A stretch of DNA of 30,662 nucleotides from an uncultured Oscillospiraceae bacterium (GTDB lineage: Bacteria > Bacillota_A > Clostridia > Oscillospirales > Oscillospiraceae). Under the pieces are notes generated by a model. That model saw nothing but the letters and a program-made list of their open reading frames with translations. It was not told where the DNA came from and searched no databases. The position numbers were made by a program, and so were the translations under genes. The stretch covers positions 1-30,662 of the forward strand of contig CAAEOU010000036.1 of NCBI GenBank assembly GCA_900757695.1, written 5' to 3'. This document shows positions 14,901 to 25,779 of the stretch, one piece after another; within the stretch, counting starts at the first letter, position 1; each line of letters starts with the position of its first letter.

Positions 14901-16688
14901 ATGGCACTGAAAAACCGCAGGGAAATGGATCCCAAGTTCCAGTGGAAGCTCAGCGATATATTCGAAACACAGGCCGCATGGGAGCAGGCCTTTCAAAACG
15001 CAAAGAAGGCAGTGGATACGCTGGGAGCGCTGGAGGGAACGCTGAAGCAGTCTCCCCAGCAGCTGAAGGCGGGACTGGATCAGATCTATGCCGCCACCCA
15101 GCAGGTAGAGCTGGTGTATCTCTATGCAAATCTCTTCAAATCCGGGGATAACGGAGATCCGGAGGCCCAGCGGCTGGAGGGCCGTGCCATGAGCCTGTAT
15201 GTGGCGCTGTCTACTGCACTGAGCTTTGTGGACCCGGAGATTTTGTCCATTCCCAAGGCGGAGCTGGATGCGTGGCTCCGGCTTCCGGAGCTTCAGGAGT
15301 ATCGTCATATTTTGGAGGATACGGACCGGATGCGTCCCTACAGTCTGCCCAAGGAGCAGGAGAAGATGCTGGCACAGCTGGCAGATGCCGCCGGTGCACC
15401 GGACGAGGCGTTTACTATGCTGGAAAGTGTGGACATGACCTTCCCGGATATCACCGGTGAGGACGGGAAGCCTGCCTCCCTGAGCCATGGCACCTATGGT
15501 CTCTATCGGGACAGCCGTAATCGGGCCGTCCGCAAGGAGGCCTTTGAGACCTATCACGGGGAGTTCCAGCGGTATATCAATACCATTGCTGCCATGTACA
15601 GCGGTCAGGTGAAGCTGGACGAGTATTATGCCAATGTCCGTGGATACAAGAACGCATTGGAAAAGAGCCTCTTTGGCAACAATGTACCGGTTGCCGTCTA
15701 TGATTCGCTGGTAGAGGCTGTCCATGGGGGCCTTCCGATCATGGAGCGGTATCTGAAGCTTCGGAAGAAAACCCTGAAGCTCGATGCGCTTCATATGTAT
15801 GATCTCTACTGCCCCATGGTGGACGAGGTCAGCTATGACATCGACTTTGAGGACTGCAAGGCGCTGGTGAAAAAGGCGCTGGCGCCGCTGGGCGAGGACT
15901 ACGCCAAACTGCTGGACAAGGCTTACCGGGAGCAGTGGATGGATGTCTATGAGAACAAGGGGAAGACCACCGGCGCCTTTTCCTGCGGCGTCTTTGGCGT
16001 ACACCCCTATGTGCTGCTGAACTACACCAGATCTCTGGAGGACGCATTTACCATGGCCCATGAGCTGGGACATGCCATGCACTCCTATTATTCCGCTGCC
16101 AATAACAGCTTTGCCAACCACGACTATCGGCTGCTGGTGGCAGAAGTGGCCTCTACGGTCAATGAGGTGCTGCTGACCAAATATCTGCTGAAAACGGAGA
16201 CGGATCCCAAGCGTCGGGCCTACCTGCTCAATCACCTGCTGGAGAGCTTCCGCACCACGGTATTCCGTCAGACGCTGTTTGCGGAGTTTGAGCGGGATGC
16301 CCATGAAATGTATCGAAATGGGGAGCCCCTGACCGCAGAACTCCTGAGCCGCCGGTATCATGAGCTCAATGAGCTGTACTACAAGGGGGCTGTGGTCGAT
16401 CCCTTGCAGGATGCCGAGTGGGCACGGATCCCGCACTTCTATTCTGCATATTATGTCTACCAGTATGCCACCGGCTTCTGCTCTGCCGTTGCCATTGCCG
16501 ACGGTATTTATGAGACCGGTGACCCCTCCGGCTATCTGAAATTCCTGACCACCGGCGGCAGTGATTACCCGCTGGAGGAGCTGAAGATCGCCGGGGTAGA
16601 TCTCACCAAGCCTCAGGTCGTGCAGCGGGCCTTAAAGGTCTTTGAAAGCACGCTGGATGAGCTGGAAGCACTTCTGGAAACATTTTAA
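14901..16688 (+). CDS. pepF: Oligoendopeptidase F (M3B metallopeptidase)
   Basis: A 595-residue cytoplasmic zinc peptidase that cuts short peptides. The catalytic HELGH motif is at 387-391 (His387, Glu388, His391) in FTMAHELGHAMHS, and the third zinc ligand is Glu415 in LLVAEVAS. The N-terminal helical region (about 1-190) matches the PepF/oligopeptidase F N-domain. Length is normal and there is no signal peptide. ATG 14901 follows a purine-rich GGAAAGGATGATGAG. It is the first of three genes; the third is another peptidase (M18), which suggests a joint role in intracellular peptide turnover. Confidence 0.94.
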   Translation: MALKNRREMDPKFQWKLSDIFETQAAWEQAFQNAKKAVDTLGALEGTLKQSPQQLKAGLDQIYAATQQVELVYLYANLFKSGDNGDPEAQRLEGRAMSLYVALSTALSFVDPEILSIPKAELDAWLRLPELQEYRHILEDTDRMRPYSLPKEQEKMLAQLADAAGAPDEAFTMLESVDMTFPDITGEDGKPASLSHGTYGLYRDSRNRAVRKEAFETYHGEFQRYINTIAAMYSGQVKLDEYYANVRGYKNALEKSLFGNNVPVAVYDSLVEAVHGGLPIMERYLKLRKKTLKLDALHMYDLYCPMVDEVSYDIDFEDCKALVKKALAPLGEDYAKLLDKAYREQWMDVYENKGKTTGAFSCGVFGVHPYVLLNYTRSLEDAFTMAHELGHAMHSYYSAANNSFANHDYRLLVAEVASTVNEVLLTKYLLKTETDPKRRAYLLNHLLESFRTTVFRQTLFAEFERDAHEMYRNGEPLTAELLSRRYHELNELYYKGAVVDPLQDAEWARIPHFYSAYYVYQYATGFCSAVAIADGIYETGDPSGYLKFLTTGGSDYPLEELKIAGVDLTKPQVVQRALKVFESTLDELEALLETF

Positions 16689-16696
16689 CCGCCTGT

Positions 16697-16727
16697 GCGG
16701 GCAGTTGGAGCGCATCTGACTGCCCGC
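16697..16727 (+). other. Hairpin between pepF and the sulfatase-family gene
   Basis: A 9-bp perfect stem (16697-16705 with 16719-16727) and 13-base loop, without a T tract. It may moderate read-through or protect the 3' end of pepF mRNA. Confidence 0.4.
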
Positions 16728-16755
16728 CGTGCTGCGGGGGAGAGGTACGTTACTT

Positions 16756-18219
16756 TTGAAAGAACACTTAAAATCGTGGCTGCTGGCAGTAGGCTGCCTG
16801 CTGCTGACGAGCTTGTATCCCTGCCTGTACCAGTACAGCAGCAATCTTCCGGAGTCCAGAGGGCGGGATATGCTGCTGTTTTGGGGGATCTTTCTGGGGA
16901 TTGGAATTGTCCTGTTCCTGCTTTGGCTGGTGATTCTGCGCCGGGTAGAGGCGGCAGGGGTGCTGTCTGCGCTCAGCCTGCTGGTCTGCATGAATTTCGG
17001 GCTTGTCAAAACCGGAGTGCAGCGGCTTTTGCCGCTGGTCTCAGGCCGATGGATTCTGGGGCCTCTGGGCGTGCTGCTGCTGCTCCTTGGGGGACTGGTG
17101 TTCCTGCGGAAGTGGAGGTGCCGTGTTCCGCTGATCTTGCTGACCTGCATGTTTGGCGGGCTCTGCGCCGTCAGCGGCATTGTGGCACTGCCAAAGCTGG
17201 CTGCAAGGCATGTTGGGGGGCAGGAGTCCTCGCTCCTCTCGGCGGCGGAGACTGCGGATGGGGCGGAGCGGCCCAATGTATATTATTTCCTGTATGATGA
17301 ATACTCCGGGCCGGAAAGCCTGCGATATTATTACGGCTTTGACAACAGCACACTCTACGATCAGCTGGAGCAGCGGGGCTTTGACTGCTCCGGCAGCAGC
17401 TATAACACGGAGTCCTGCGCCACGGTGCAGCTGGTTCCGGATCTCTATGCCCTGGGCTATGATGCAGCGCCCTTTCAGAGCGGCGATGGAGAGATGCCGA
17501 ATCTCTACCGGATATTTCAGGACTTGGGATATCAGATCAACCTGATCTCCCACAATGACTTTCTGGACACGGATGGCGCCAGAAGCCTTACCAGCGGTCA
17601 GGCGGAGGAGTCCATCTGCCGGTATCTCTATGCCAACAGCATCCTGCCCTATACGCCTGCGGCAGAGTACATGGAGCAGCACCTTCGATCCCTGCGAACC
17701 GCCTATCAGTATGTTGCAATGCTGGATGAGGTGCTGGATACCATGGATCAGGCATGGGAGGAAACCGGAGGAGCGCCAACCCTGACGCTGGGGTATGTGC
17801 AGTGTCCGCATCCCGGATTTATCTACGATGAAAACGGCGGACTGGTATCGGAGGACAACTTTGTAAACTGGCGGGATCCCCAGTATTACCTTGGCCAGCT
17901 GCAATATACCAGCAGCCGCATCCTCAAAGCGGTGGACAATATTCAGGCCCACGATCCCGAGGCGGTAATCATCCTTCAATCAGACCATGGAGCACGGCTG
18001 GGGCACCATCTGGCAGAGCTGTATGGGGACCCCTATGACGCAGAGACGGACACCATTCACCAGCAGAATATTTTGAACTGTGTCTATCTGCCCGGGGAAA
18101 CCGTGGATATTACGGGGCTCAATGGCATTAATACGCTGCGGACGGTGCTGAACCGGCTGTTTCAGCTGGACTACGCCATGGTGGAGCCAAGAACCGGGTG
18201 CATCAATTACTATCCATAA
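16756..18219 (+). CDS. Membrane-anchored sulfatase/alkaline phosphatase superfamily protein
   Basis: A 487-residue protein with five predicted membrane segments (about 7-25, 39-61, 67-85, 98-117 and 124-145) and a large C-terminal domain outside the membrane. The C-terminal domain has sulfatase-superfamily metal motifs: NVYYFLYDEYSG with Asp181, and SDHGARLGHH with Asp410-His411. Proteins with this plan include lipoteichoic acid synthases and phosphoethanolamine or phosphoglycerol transferases, so it may modify cell-surface polymers; true sulfatase activity is unlikely because no CxPSR formylglycine motif is seen. The start is uncertain: TTG 16756 has GGGGGAGAGG about 10 bases upstream, and GTG 16729 would lack a ribosome binding site. 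It lies between two peptidase genes. Confidence 0.7.
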   Translation: MKEHLKSWLLAVGCLLLTSLYPCLYQYSSNLPESRGRDMLLFWGIFLGIGIVLFLLWLVILRRVEAAGVLSALSLLVCMNFGLVKTGVQRLLPLVSGRWILGPLGVLLLLLGGLVFLRKWRCRVPLILLTCMFGGLCAVSGIVALPKLAARHVGGQESSLLSAAETADGAERPNVYYFLYDEYSGPESLRYYYGFDNSTLYDQLEQRGFDCSGSSYNTESCATVQLVPDLYALGYDAAPFQSGDGEMPNLYRIFQDLGYQINLISHNDFLDTDGARSLTSGQAEESICRYLYANSILPYTPAAEYMEQHLRSLRTAYQYVAMLDEVLDTMDQAWEETGGAPTLTLGYVQCPHPGFIYDENGGLVSEDNFVNWRDPQYYLGQLQYTSSRILKAVDNIQAHDPEAVIILQSDHGARLGHHLAELYGDPYDAETDTIHQQNILNCVYLPGETVDITGLNGINTLRTVLNRLFQLDYAMVEPRTGCINYYP

Positions 18220-18232
18220 GGAGAACGATATT

Positions 18233-19528
18233 ATGAAAGATCTGAATCAGGGGCTGTTTGATTTTATTGCAAAGAGTCCGACCTGCTTTCAGGCGGTAGA
18301 GACCAGCGCAGAGATGCTGGAACAGGCGGGCTTTGAAAAGCTCACAGAGGCGTCTGCATGGGAACTGAAGGCGGGAAATGGGTATTATGTAACCCGAAAT
18401 CAGTCCAGCCTCATTGCGTTTCGGATGCCGGAGCGGCTGGAAAGCTGCATGATCGGCGCAGCCCATACAGACTCTCCCTGCTTCCGGCTCAAGGACAATG
18501 CCACGGTGGCGGCGGAGGGCTACAGTAAGCTGGATGCCAATAAATACGGCGGCATGATCTTTTCCACGTGGCTGGACCGGCCGCTCTCCGTTGCGGGGCG
18601 TATTCTGGTTTCCGCCGGGAAAGGGGTAGAGTCCCGGCTGGTGGATCTGGATCAGGATCTGATGGTGATCCCAAGTCTGGCCATTCACATGGACAGAACC
18701 ACCAACGATGGCAAGCGTCTCACCGCACAGACAGATTTGATGCCGCTGCTGGGCAAGGGCAATCTCGATATTCTGGCGCTTGCGGCAGAGAAAGCGGGGG
18801 TTCAAAAGGAGCAGATCCTCTCCCATGATCTGTTCGTATACAATCGGGAGAGAGGAACCCGGCTGGGGCCGCAGGGGGAGCTGATCCTGTGCCCCCGGCT
18901 GGATGATCTGCAGTGTGTTTACGGACTGCTGGAGGGCTTCCTGGGGCAGAGAAGCCCAATGCAGATGCCGGTGCTGTGCCTGTTTGACAACGAGGAGATC
19001 GGCAGCTCCACGGCACAGGGTGCCATGTCTACCTTCCTGCAGGATGTGCTGCTTCGGGTATGCGCCACACAGGGCATGGGGAAAACGGAATATCTCCGGC
19101 TGCTGGCGGGCAGCATGATGGTATCGGCAGATAACGCCCATGGCGTCCATCCCAATCACCCGGAGAAGGCGGCGCTGACCAATCGTCCCAAGCTGGGAGA
19201 AGGCGTTGCGGTCAAGTACGGCACCGGATATGCCACCACCGGCGTTTCCGCTGCACTGCTGCTGGATATTCTGCGGAAAAAGAATATCCCAGTGCAGAGC
19301 TACTTCAACCACTCGGATGTGGCCGGCGGCAGTACGCTGGGCGCACTGTCTGTGACGCAGGTGTCGGTGAGAACCGTAGACATCGGCCTTGCACAGCTGG
19401 CCATGCATTCTGCCAACGAGACGGCAGGGGCGGCGGATATCGGCTATCTGGTGTCGGCCATGGAGGCGTTCTTCGGCGCTTCCATTCATGAGCAGACGGA
19501 CGGCAGCTATCTGGTCGACATCGACTGA
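18233..19528 (+). CDS. M18 family aminopeptidase
   Basis: A 431-residue cytoplasmic zinc aminopeptidase (aspartyl aminopeptidase/ApeB type). Metal and catalytic residues are in order: His78 and Asp80 (AAHTDSP), the RLDD pair at 224-225, Glu254-Glu255 (DNEEIGS), Asp300 (SADNAHG) and His392 (MHSANE). Length is typical. ATG 18233 has AAGGAGAA upstream and follows the sulfatase-family stop by 13 bases, so it belongs to the pepF operon. Family members usually remove acidic or neutral N-terminal residues from peptides; the exact preference cannot be read here. Confidence 0.93.
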   Translation: MKDLNQGLFDFIAKSPTCFQAVETSAEMLEQAGFEKLTEASAWELKAGNGYYVTRNQSSLIAFRMPERLESCMIGAAHTDSPCFRLKDNATVAAEGYSKLDANKYGGMIFSTWLDRPLSVAGRILVSAGKGVESRLVDLDQDLMVIPSLAIHMDRTTNDGKRLTAQTDLMPLLGKGNLDILALAAEKAGVQKEQILSHDLFVYNRERGTRLGPQGELILCPRLDDLQCVYGLLEGFLGQRSPMQMPVLCLFDNEEIGSSTAQGAMSTFLQDVLLRVCATQGMGKTEYLRLLAGSMMVSADNAHGVHPNHPEKAALTNRPKLGEGVAVKYGTGYATTGVSAALLLDILRKKNIPVQSYFNHSDVAGGSTLGALSVTQVSVRTVDIGLAQLAMHSANETAGAADIGYLVSAMEAFFGASIHEQTDGSYLVDID

Positions 19529-19545
19529 ATACAGGCAGAAAAAAG

Positions 19546-19585
19546 ACGTGCACAGCGGAGCGGATTGCTTGCTGTGCACGTTTTT
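19546..19585 (+). terminator. Bidirectional terminator between M18 peptidase and uvrA
   Basis: A 10-bp perfect stem (19547-19556 with 19571-19580) followed by TTTTT on the plus strand. The minus-strand side reads into CTTTTTTCTG, so it also ends the uvrB-capA-uvrA transcript. Confidence 0.85.
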
Positions 19586-19586
19586 C

Positions 19587-22427
19587 TCATGCGTCTTTAT
19601 CACGCTGAAGCATAGGCTTCAGATACTTTCCGGTGTAGCTCTTTTCGCAGGCGGCCACCTCTTCCGGGGTGCCGGTGCAGACGATGGTGCCGCCGCCGGT
19701 ACCGCCTTCAGGGCCAAGGTCGATCAGGTGATCGGCAACCTTAATGACATCCAGATTGTGCTCGATGACCAGAACGGTATTGCCCTGATCCACCAGCGCC
19801 TGCAATACCTCCACCAGACGGTGAACATCCGCCACATGAAGGCCCGTGGTGGGCTCATCGAGAATATAAAAGGTGTTTCCTGTAGAAACACGGCTGAGCT
19901 CGGTGGCCAGCTTGACACGCTGGGCCTCACCGCCGGACAGCGTTGTGGAAGACTGGCCCAGTTTAATGTAGCCAAGCCCTACCTGACAAAGGGCTTCCAC
20001 CTTCCGGCGAATCCGTGGCAGGTTCTCAAAGAATTCCACAGCCTCATCGGCGGTCATTTCCAGTACATCGGAGATATTTTTGCCCTTGTAGGTGACGTCC
20101 AGTGTTTCCCGATTATAGCGCTTGCCCTTGCAGACATCGCAGGGAACATAGATGTCCGGCAGAAAGTGCATCTCGATCTTTACAAGTCCATCACCGCAGC
20201 AGGCCTCACAGCGGCCGCCTTTTACGTTAAAGGAGAAGCGCCCGGGCCCGTAGCCCTTGGCCTTGGCCTCGGCGGTGGAGGCAAAGAGATCCCGGATATC
20301 GCCAAAGAGGCCGGTATAGGTGGCGGGGTTGGAGCGGGGTGTGCGTCCAATGGGGCTCTGATCGATGCAGATCACCTTGTCCAGCTGGCTGACTCCCTCA
20401 CAGGCCCGGAGCTTTCCGCATTTGGTGCGGGAGCGGTTCAGCTCGGCGGCCAGCTTCTTATAGATGATCTCGTTGACCAGCGAGGATTTTCCGGAGCCGG
20501 AGACGCCGGTGACAACGGTCATCGTCCCCAGCGGAATGGTGACATCGATATTTTTCAGGTTGTTCTCCGCACAGCCGAAGAATTTCAAGGTCCGGCCGTC
20601 GCCGGGACGGCGCTTAGGCGGGACGGGAATCTTCTTTACACCGGAGAGATATTGCCCGGTGATGGAGCGGGGGCAGTCGATGATGTCCTGAAGACTGCCT
20701 GCGGCAACGATCTCACCGCCGTGGATGCCTGCGCCGGGGCCCACATCCACAATATAGTCGGCGGCCCGCATGGTGTCTTCATCATGCTCTACCACGATCA
20801 GGGTGTTGCCCAGATCCACCATCTGTCGGAGGGTACGCAGCAGCTTGTCATTGTCCCGCTGATGGAGTCCGATGGAGGGCTCGTCCAGAATGTAGAGTAC
20901 GCCCATCAGAGCGGATCCAATCTGGGTTGCCAGACGGATCCGCTGGCTTTCGCCGCCGGACAGCGTACCTGCGGCACGGCTGAGGGTCAAATATTCAAGG
21001 CCCACGCTGCGGAGAAAGTTCAGGCGGGAACGGATCTCCCGGAGAATCTGATCCGCAATGATCTGCTGGGCTCCGGTAAGCTGGAGATTGTCGATGAATT
21101 CCAGCTCCTGAGAGACGGAGAGCTTGCAGAATTCCATAATGTTGAGCCCGCCTACGGTAACGGCCAGCACCACCGGGCTGAGACGATCCCCGTGACAGTC
21201 CGGGCAGGGATGATAGCTCATACACTCTTCCAGCTCCCGGCGCATGGAGTCCGACTGGGTCTCCTTATAGCGGCGGGAGAGATTGTTGACAATTCCCTCA
21301 AAGGCCTGCTCCAGGGTACCACGGCCATTGCCTCTGTCATACTGAAGCTTCAGCTTTTCGCCGCCGGTGCCGTAGAGCAGTGCGTCAATTGCGGCATCGG
21401 AGAGCTTTTCCAGCGGGGTGTCCAGACTGAAGCGGTATTTCCGTCCCAAGGCTTCATAGTACATGCGGCTGATGGTGTCGTTTTTTGCATTGCCCCAGCC
21501 GCTGGCACTGATGCCGCCCTCCAAAATGCTGAGAGAGCGGTTGGGCATAATGAGATCCGGATCCACCTTCAGCTGATAGCCCAGACCGGAACAGCCCGGG
21601 CAGGCCCCGTAGGGATTGTTGAAGGAGAACATTCTGGGCTCCAGCTCCGGAAGGCTGATGCCGCAGTCCTCGCAGGCATAATTCTGAGAGAAGGAGAGCA
21701 CCTGATCATCACTGACCAGATGAATCATTACCTGGCCGTCGGAAAGCCGCAGAGCGGTTTCTATGGAGTCGGTCAGACGGCGGACGATGTCCTCCTTCAT
21801 GACGAGACGGTCTACAATAATCTCGATATTGTGTTTTTTGCTTTTGCTGAGGCTGATTTCCTCGCTGAGATCATAGGTTGCACCGTCTACCCGGACGCGG
21901 ACATAGCCGCTTTTCTTTGCATCGGCAAAAACCTTCTGGTGCTCGCCCTTTTTTCCACGGATCACGGGGGCAAGAATTTGAAATCGGGTGCCGGGCTCCA
22001 GCGTCATCACCTGATCGACGATCTGATCCACACTCTGACGGCGGATCTCCTTGCCGCATTTCGGGCAGTGGGGAGTACCCACCCGGGCCCAGAGCAGACG
22101 GAGGTAGTCGTAAATTTCGGTAACTGTGCCAACCGTGGAGCGGGGATTCCGGGAGGTGGTCTTCTGGACGATGGAGATGGCCGGGGAGAGACCGTCGATG
22201 GAATCCACATCCGGCTTGTCCATCTGCCCCAAAAACTGACGGGCGTAGGAGGAAAGGGACTCCACATAGCGCCGCTGTCCCTCGGCATAGATGGTGTCAA
22301 AGGCCAGAGAGGACTTGCCGGAACCGGACAGGCCGGTGAAGACCACCAGCTTGTCCCGGGGAATGGACAGAGAAACGTTTTTCAGGTTATTTTCACGGGC
22401 ACCTTTTATGATGATCTGATCCTGCAA
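19587..22427 (-). CDS. uvrA: Excinuclease ABC subunit A
   Basis: A 946-residue damage-recognition ATPase of nucleotide excision repair. It has two ABC modules: Walker A at 32-39 (GLSGSGKS) and 641-648 (GVSGSGKS), and an ABC signature LSGGESQR at 489-496 with LSGGEAQR in the second half. Zinc-finger cysteines are visible at 121/124, 252/255 with 276/279, and 740/743 with 763/766. Full length. Start is TTG 22427, with AGGAG at 22438-22442; no nearby ATG is in frame. It is the last gene of the uvrB-capA-uvrA set, 53 bases after the capA-like stop. UvrC is not in the window. Confidence 0.97.
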   Translation of the reverse strand: MQDQIIIKGARENNLKNVSLSIPRDKLVVFTGLSGSGKSSLAFDTIYAEGQRRYVESLSSYARQFLGQMDKPDVDSIDGLSPAISIVQKTTSRNPRSTVGTVTEIYDYLRLLWARVGTPHCPKCGKEIRRQSVDQIVDQVMTLEPGTRFQILAPVIRGKKGEHQKVFADAKKSGYVRVRVDGATYDLSEEISLSKSKKHNIEIIVDRLVMKEDIVRRLTDSIETALRLSDGQVMIHLVSDDQVLSFSQNYACEDCGISLPELEPRMFSFNNPYGACPGCSGLGYQLKVDPDLIMPNRSLSILEGGISASGWGNAKNDTISRMYYEALGRKYRFSLDTPLEKLSDAAIDALLYGTGGEKLKLQYDRGNGRGTLEQAFEGIVNNLSRRYKETQSDSMRRELEECMSYHPCPDCHGDRLSPVVLAVTVGGLNIMEFCKLSVSQELEFIDNLQLTGAQQIIADQILREIRSRLNFLRSVGLEYLTLSRAAGTLSGGESQRIRLATQIGSALMGVLYILDEPSIGLHQRDNDKLLRTLRQMVDLGNTLIVVEHDEDTMRAADYIVDVGPGAGIHGGEIVAAGSLQDIIDCPRSITGQYLSGVKKIPVPPKRRPGDGRTLKFFGCAENNLKNIDVTIPLGTMTVVTGVSGSGKSSLVNEIIYKKLAAELNRSRTKCGKLRACEGVSQLDKVICIDQSPIGRTPRSNPATYTGLFGDIRDLFASTAEAKAKGYGPGRFSFNVKGGRCEACCGDGLVKIEMHFLPDIYVPCDVCKGKRYNRETLDVTYKGKNISDVLEMTADEAVEFFENLPRIRRKVEALCQVGLGYIKLGQSSTTLSGGEAQRVKLATELSRVSTGNTFYILDEPTTGLHVADVHRLVEVLQALVDQGNTVLVIEHNLDVIKVADHLIDLGPEGGTGGGTIVCTGTPEEVAACEKSYTGKYLKPMLQRDKDA

Positions 22428-22480
22428 TGTTGTTCAGCTCCTGTACGGGTCGTTCTGCAGCCGGCAGAACGAAGCAATGG

Positions 22481-23761
22481 TTACTGGGCGGCAGTGGTGG
22501 GGGAAGCAGCGGGTTCGGCAGTGGAATCGGCTGCATTGCCGGTGGTGCCGGAAGCATCCGGGGCGGAAATGCCGCCCTCCAGATCTGCGCTCATATCGTA
22601 TATTTTGGTGAGAATCCTCTGGGCGTCCTCTCCGGAGACGGGGGTGGGGCAATAGGTATTTGTCTGGGTGTCCGTGGAGATAGAGCAGGGGATAATGGTA
22701 TAGTCTGTGTCATCGGATACCTGACCATTCACCAGCGTAAAGGTCTGCTGGAAAATGGCCGTGTCCTTGTCATTGCAGACGGAGTTGCCGCCAAAGCAGA
22801 AATTCCCCAGACTATAGCATATGTATTTCCCCTTATAGGTGGCGATGCCCTGCAATACATGGGGGTGATGGGCGATCACCAGATCCGCGCCCTCATCGAT
22901 GACGGCCTTGGCCAGAACGGAGTGGATATCGTTGGGGGTATAGGAGTTTTCATCGCCCCAATGAAATTCACAGATGATGATCTGCGCACCGGCATCCTTG
23001 AGCTTTTTCACGTTGCTGACAGCCTGTTCCTTGCAGTCAAGGCCCGTTTCGCATTCGTAGATACCGGAGAAGCCCACCTGAATGCCCTTTACATCCACGA
23101 TGGTCGCATAGTCTCCGCCAAAACGCTGGATACCGGCTTTGTCCAGCGCTGCCAGCGTATCCACATAGCCTTCGTCTCCGTAGTCCATGATGTGGTTGTT
23201 GGCAACGTTCACGCAGTCGATGCCGCCCTGGGTCAGAATACTGACATAAGAGGGGTCAGCCTTGAAGGTCCACTCCTTGTTTGCACGGTTTTCCGAGGTG
23301 GTAAGGGTTCCTTCAAAATTGGCTACCGTCAAATCGTCCCCCTCAAAGATCGATTTGACGTTCTGAAAAAAATAACCGGCTCCGTAATTGTCATAATATT
23401 CCTCAAAGCTGCCGCTGTAGGAGGCACCTTCATAGGAGGAGAGGGTGATGTCGCCCACAAAGCTCAAGGTGATAGAGGTACCCTCCGGCTGAGTGCTTGG
23501 AGAGGGTGCCGGTGCGGCGCTGGGCTCACTGGAGGCCTGCGCCGCCAGCTCTGCCTCTGCGGCCTTCTTTGCGGCCAGCTTGCTTTCCAGATCGGTTATG
23601 GCCTTGCGGGTGCTGCAGCTGACGCAGAGAGACACAATGCCCAGTATAATGGCCAGGGCAATGGCACCCATGCGGATATTGCGCTGAATCTTCATGTATT
23701 TCAGACGTTCCGCTCTGCGCTGCTCCCGGAGCTGTTCCGGAGTGAGGTTCTGTTGATCCAT
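22481..23761 (-). CDS. CapA-family membrane-anchored metallophosphatase-like protein
   Basis: A 426-residue protein with a short charged cytoplasmic tail, one membrane segment (about 29-49) and an extracellular PGA_cap/CapA domain (about 95-370). Metal-site motifs are FVGDITLS (101-108), NFEGTL, ANNHIMDYG (Asn189-His190), CEFHWGDE (Glu265, His267) and AHHPHVLQG (His298, His299, His301). An Ala/Ser/Pro-rich linker (about 76-93) separates anchor and domain, and the tail beyond 395 is Ser/Ala/Thr-rich. CapA proteins are linked to poly-gamma-glutamate synthesis or release, but lone copies like this have no proven role. ATG 23761 follows GGGAAGGAAAC and lies 19 bases after the uvrB stop; the longer frame from 23812 overlaps uvrB and has no support. 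Confidence 0.85.
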   Translation of the reverse strand: MDQQNLTPEQLREQRRAERLKYMKIQRNIRMGAIALAIILGIVSLCVSCSTRKAITDLESKLAAKKAAEAELAAQASSEPSAAPAPSPSTQPEGTSITLSFVGDITLSSYEGASYSGSFEEYYDNYGAGYFFQNVKSIFEGDDLTVANFEGTLTTSENRANKEWTFKADPSYVSILTQGGIDCVNVANNHIMDYGDEGYVDTLAALDKAGIQRFGGDYATIVDVKGIQVGFSGIYECETGLDCKEQAVSNVKKLKDAGAQIIICEFHWGDENSYTPNDIHSVLAKAVIDEGADLVIAHHPHVLQGIATYKGKYICYSLGNFCFGGNSVCNDKDTAIFQQTFTLVNGQVSDDTDYTIIPCSISTDTQTNTYCPTPVSGEDAQRILTKIYDMSADLEGGISAPDASGTTGNAADSTAEPAASPTTAAQ

Positions 23762-23780
23762 AGTGTTGTTTCCTTCCCTT

Positions 23781-25733
23781 CTAGTTGCCGCGGAGCTTGA
23801 TGATCTGGTCACGGAGCACTGCGGCGTATTCGAATTCCATCATCTTTGCGGCCTGCTTCATTTCCTTTTCCAGCCGGGCAATCTCGCTCTCCCGTTCGTT
23901 CTTGGTGAGCTTCTTGCCGTCTCGCTCCACATCTATGGTGCGGGAGATCTCAATGAGCTCGCGGACGGATTTGATGATGGTCTTTGGAACGATGCCGTGG
24001 GCTTCGTTATAGGCCTGCTGAAGCTTCCGGCGGCGTTCTGTTTCGGTAATGGCATAGTCCATGGCGGGGGTGATATGGTCGGCATACATAATGACGCGGC
24101 CATCGGCGTTTCGGGCGGCCCGGCCAATGGTCTGAATGAGGCTGGTGGGGGAACGGAGGAAGCCCTCCTTGTCGGCGTCCAGAATGGCAACCAGCGCCAC
24201 CTCCGGAAGGTCAAGTCCTTCCCGCAACAGGTTGATGCCCACCAGCACATCGAACTTCTGCATGCGCAGGTCCCGGATGATCTCCTGACGCTCCATGGTG
24301 TCCACATCGGAGTGCATATACCGGACCTTGATGCCGGATTTTGTGAGATAGTCGGTGAGATCCTCAGCCATTTTCTTAGTGAGGGTGGTGACCAGCGTGC
24401 GGTAGCCGTGCCCGGTCATGGTGTTGATCTCTCCGATGAGATCATCCACCTGTCCCTCCACAGGACGAACCTCCACCGGAGGATCCAGAAGCCCGGTGGG
24501 CCGCAGCAGCTGCTCGGCTACCTGCCCGGCACGGCTGAGCTCATATTCTGCGGGGGTGGCGGAGACATAGATGACCTGATTGATCTTGGACTGAAATTCC
24601 TCAAATTTCAGAGGGCGGTTGTCATAGGCGGAGGGAAGCCGGAAGCCATAGTCCACCAGCGCCTGCTTTCTGGCCCGGTCGCCGTTGTACATGGCCCGAA
24701 CCTGCGGCAGCGTCACATGGCTCTCGTCGATGAACATCAGGAAATCCTCGGGGAAATAGTCCATCAGGGTCATGGGGGGAGAGCCTGCCGGGCGGCCACT
24801 GATGATCCGGGAATAGTTTTCGATGCCGGAGCAGAAGCCCAGCTCGTCCATCATTTCGATGTCATACATGGTGCGCTGATGAATGCGCTGTGCCTCCAGC
24901 AGCTTGCCGTTGTCCTTGAACCATTTTTCACGATCCATAAGCTCACAGGCAATTTCCCGGGTGGCCCGTTCCATCTTCTCTTTGGTGGTGACATAATGGC
25001 TGGCAGGATAGATGGCACAGTGGGTCACCACACGCTCGGCGGCGCCGGTGACGACATTGAATTCGGAGATCCGGTCAACCTCATCGCCAAAGAACTCAAT
25101 ACGGATGGCACGGTTGGTCCAGCCGGCCGGGAATACCTCCACCGTGTCGCCACGGACCCGGAAGGTGTTGCGGATGAAGTTGACATCGTTCCGCTCGTAG
25201 CGAATGTCGGTCAAACTTCTCAGAAGACTGTCTCGCTCCCAGATCTGGCCCTGCCGGACAGAAACCACCAGCGCCTTATAGTCCTCGGGGTCGCCCAGAC
25301 CGTAGATGCAGCTGACAGAGGAGACAACGATCACATCCCGCCGCTCCAGAAGGGAAGCTGTGGCGGAGTTCCGCAGTCGGTCGATTTCGTCGTTGGTGGC
25401 GGAGTCCTTCTCGATATAGGTGTCGGTGTGGGCGATATAGGCCTCCGGCTGATAATAGTCATAGTAGGAGACAAAATACTCTACGGCGTTTTCCGGAAAG
25501 AATTCCTTGAACTCAGAGCACAGCTGGGCCGCCAGCGTTTTGTTGTGCGCCAGCACCAGCGTAGGCCGGTTCATCTTTGCGATGATATTCGCCATGGTAA
25601 AGGTTTTGCCGGAGCCGGTGACACCCAGAAGCACCTGCTCGTCAATGCCGTTTTTGAGCCCCTGCGTCAGGGCTTCGATGGCCTCGGGCTGATCACCGGA
25701 GGGCTGATAGTCAGAAACCAGCTTAAAGTCCAC
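23781..25733 (-). CDS. uvrB: Excinuclease ABC subunit B
   Basis: A 650-residue DNA helicase-like subunit of nucleotide excision repair that receives damaged DNA from UvrA and recruits UvrC. Walker A GVTGSGKT is at 37-44, the damage-probing beta-hairpin [10 protein letters not shown] at 89-98, the DESH Walker B at 336-339, and the UvrC-binding UVR coiled-coil domain at about 613-648. Full length. Start GTG 25733 has CCTCCC on the plus strand (GGGAGG, 25743-25748) as ribosome binding site. It is the first gene of a three-gene unit with capA-like and uvrA. No LexA-type GAAC-N4-GTTC box is visible near its promoter. Confidence 0.97.
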   Translation of the reverse strand: MDFKLVSDYQPSGDQPEAIEALTQGLKNGIDEQVLLGVTGSGKTFTMANIIAKMNRPTLVLAHNKTLAAQLCSEFKEFFPENAVEYFVSYYDYYQPEAYIAHTDTYIEKDSATNDEIDRLRNSATASLLERRDVIVVSSVSCIYGLGDPEDYKALVVSVRQGQIWERDSLLRSLTDIRYERNDVNFIRNTFRVRGDTVEVFPAGWTNRAIRIEFFGDEVDRISEFNVVTGAAERVVTHCAIYPASHYVTTKEKMERATREIACELMDREKWFKDNGKLLEAQRIHQRTMYDIEMMDELGFCSGIENYSRIISGRPAGSPPMTLMDYFPEDFLMFIDESHVTLPQVRAMYNGDRARKQALVDYGFRLPSAYDNRPLKFEEFQSKINQVIYVSATPAEYELSRAGQVAEQLLRPTGLLDPPVEVRPVEGQVDDLIGEINTMTGHGYRTLVTTLTKKMAEDLTDYLTKSGIKVRYMHSDVDTMERQEIIRDLRMQKFDVLVGINLLREGLDLPEVALVAILDADKEGFLRSPTSLIQTIGRAARNADGRVIMYADHITPAMDYAITETERRRKLQQAYNEAHGIVPKTIIKSVRELIEISRTIDVERDGKKLTKNERESEIARLEKEMKQAAKMMEFEYAAVLRDQIIKLRGN

Positions 25734-25779
25734 AGCGGCGCACCTCCCAAATGGATATTTTTCATAAAATCAGTATATC

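Noticed and set aside
19389..22655. Plus-strand open frame of 1088 codons opposite uvrA
   Set aside because: It is the antisense shadow of uvrA, caused by the codon bias of a G+C-rich gene; no ribosome binding site or protein motif.
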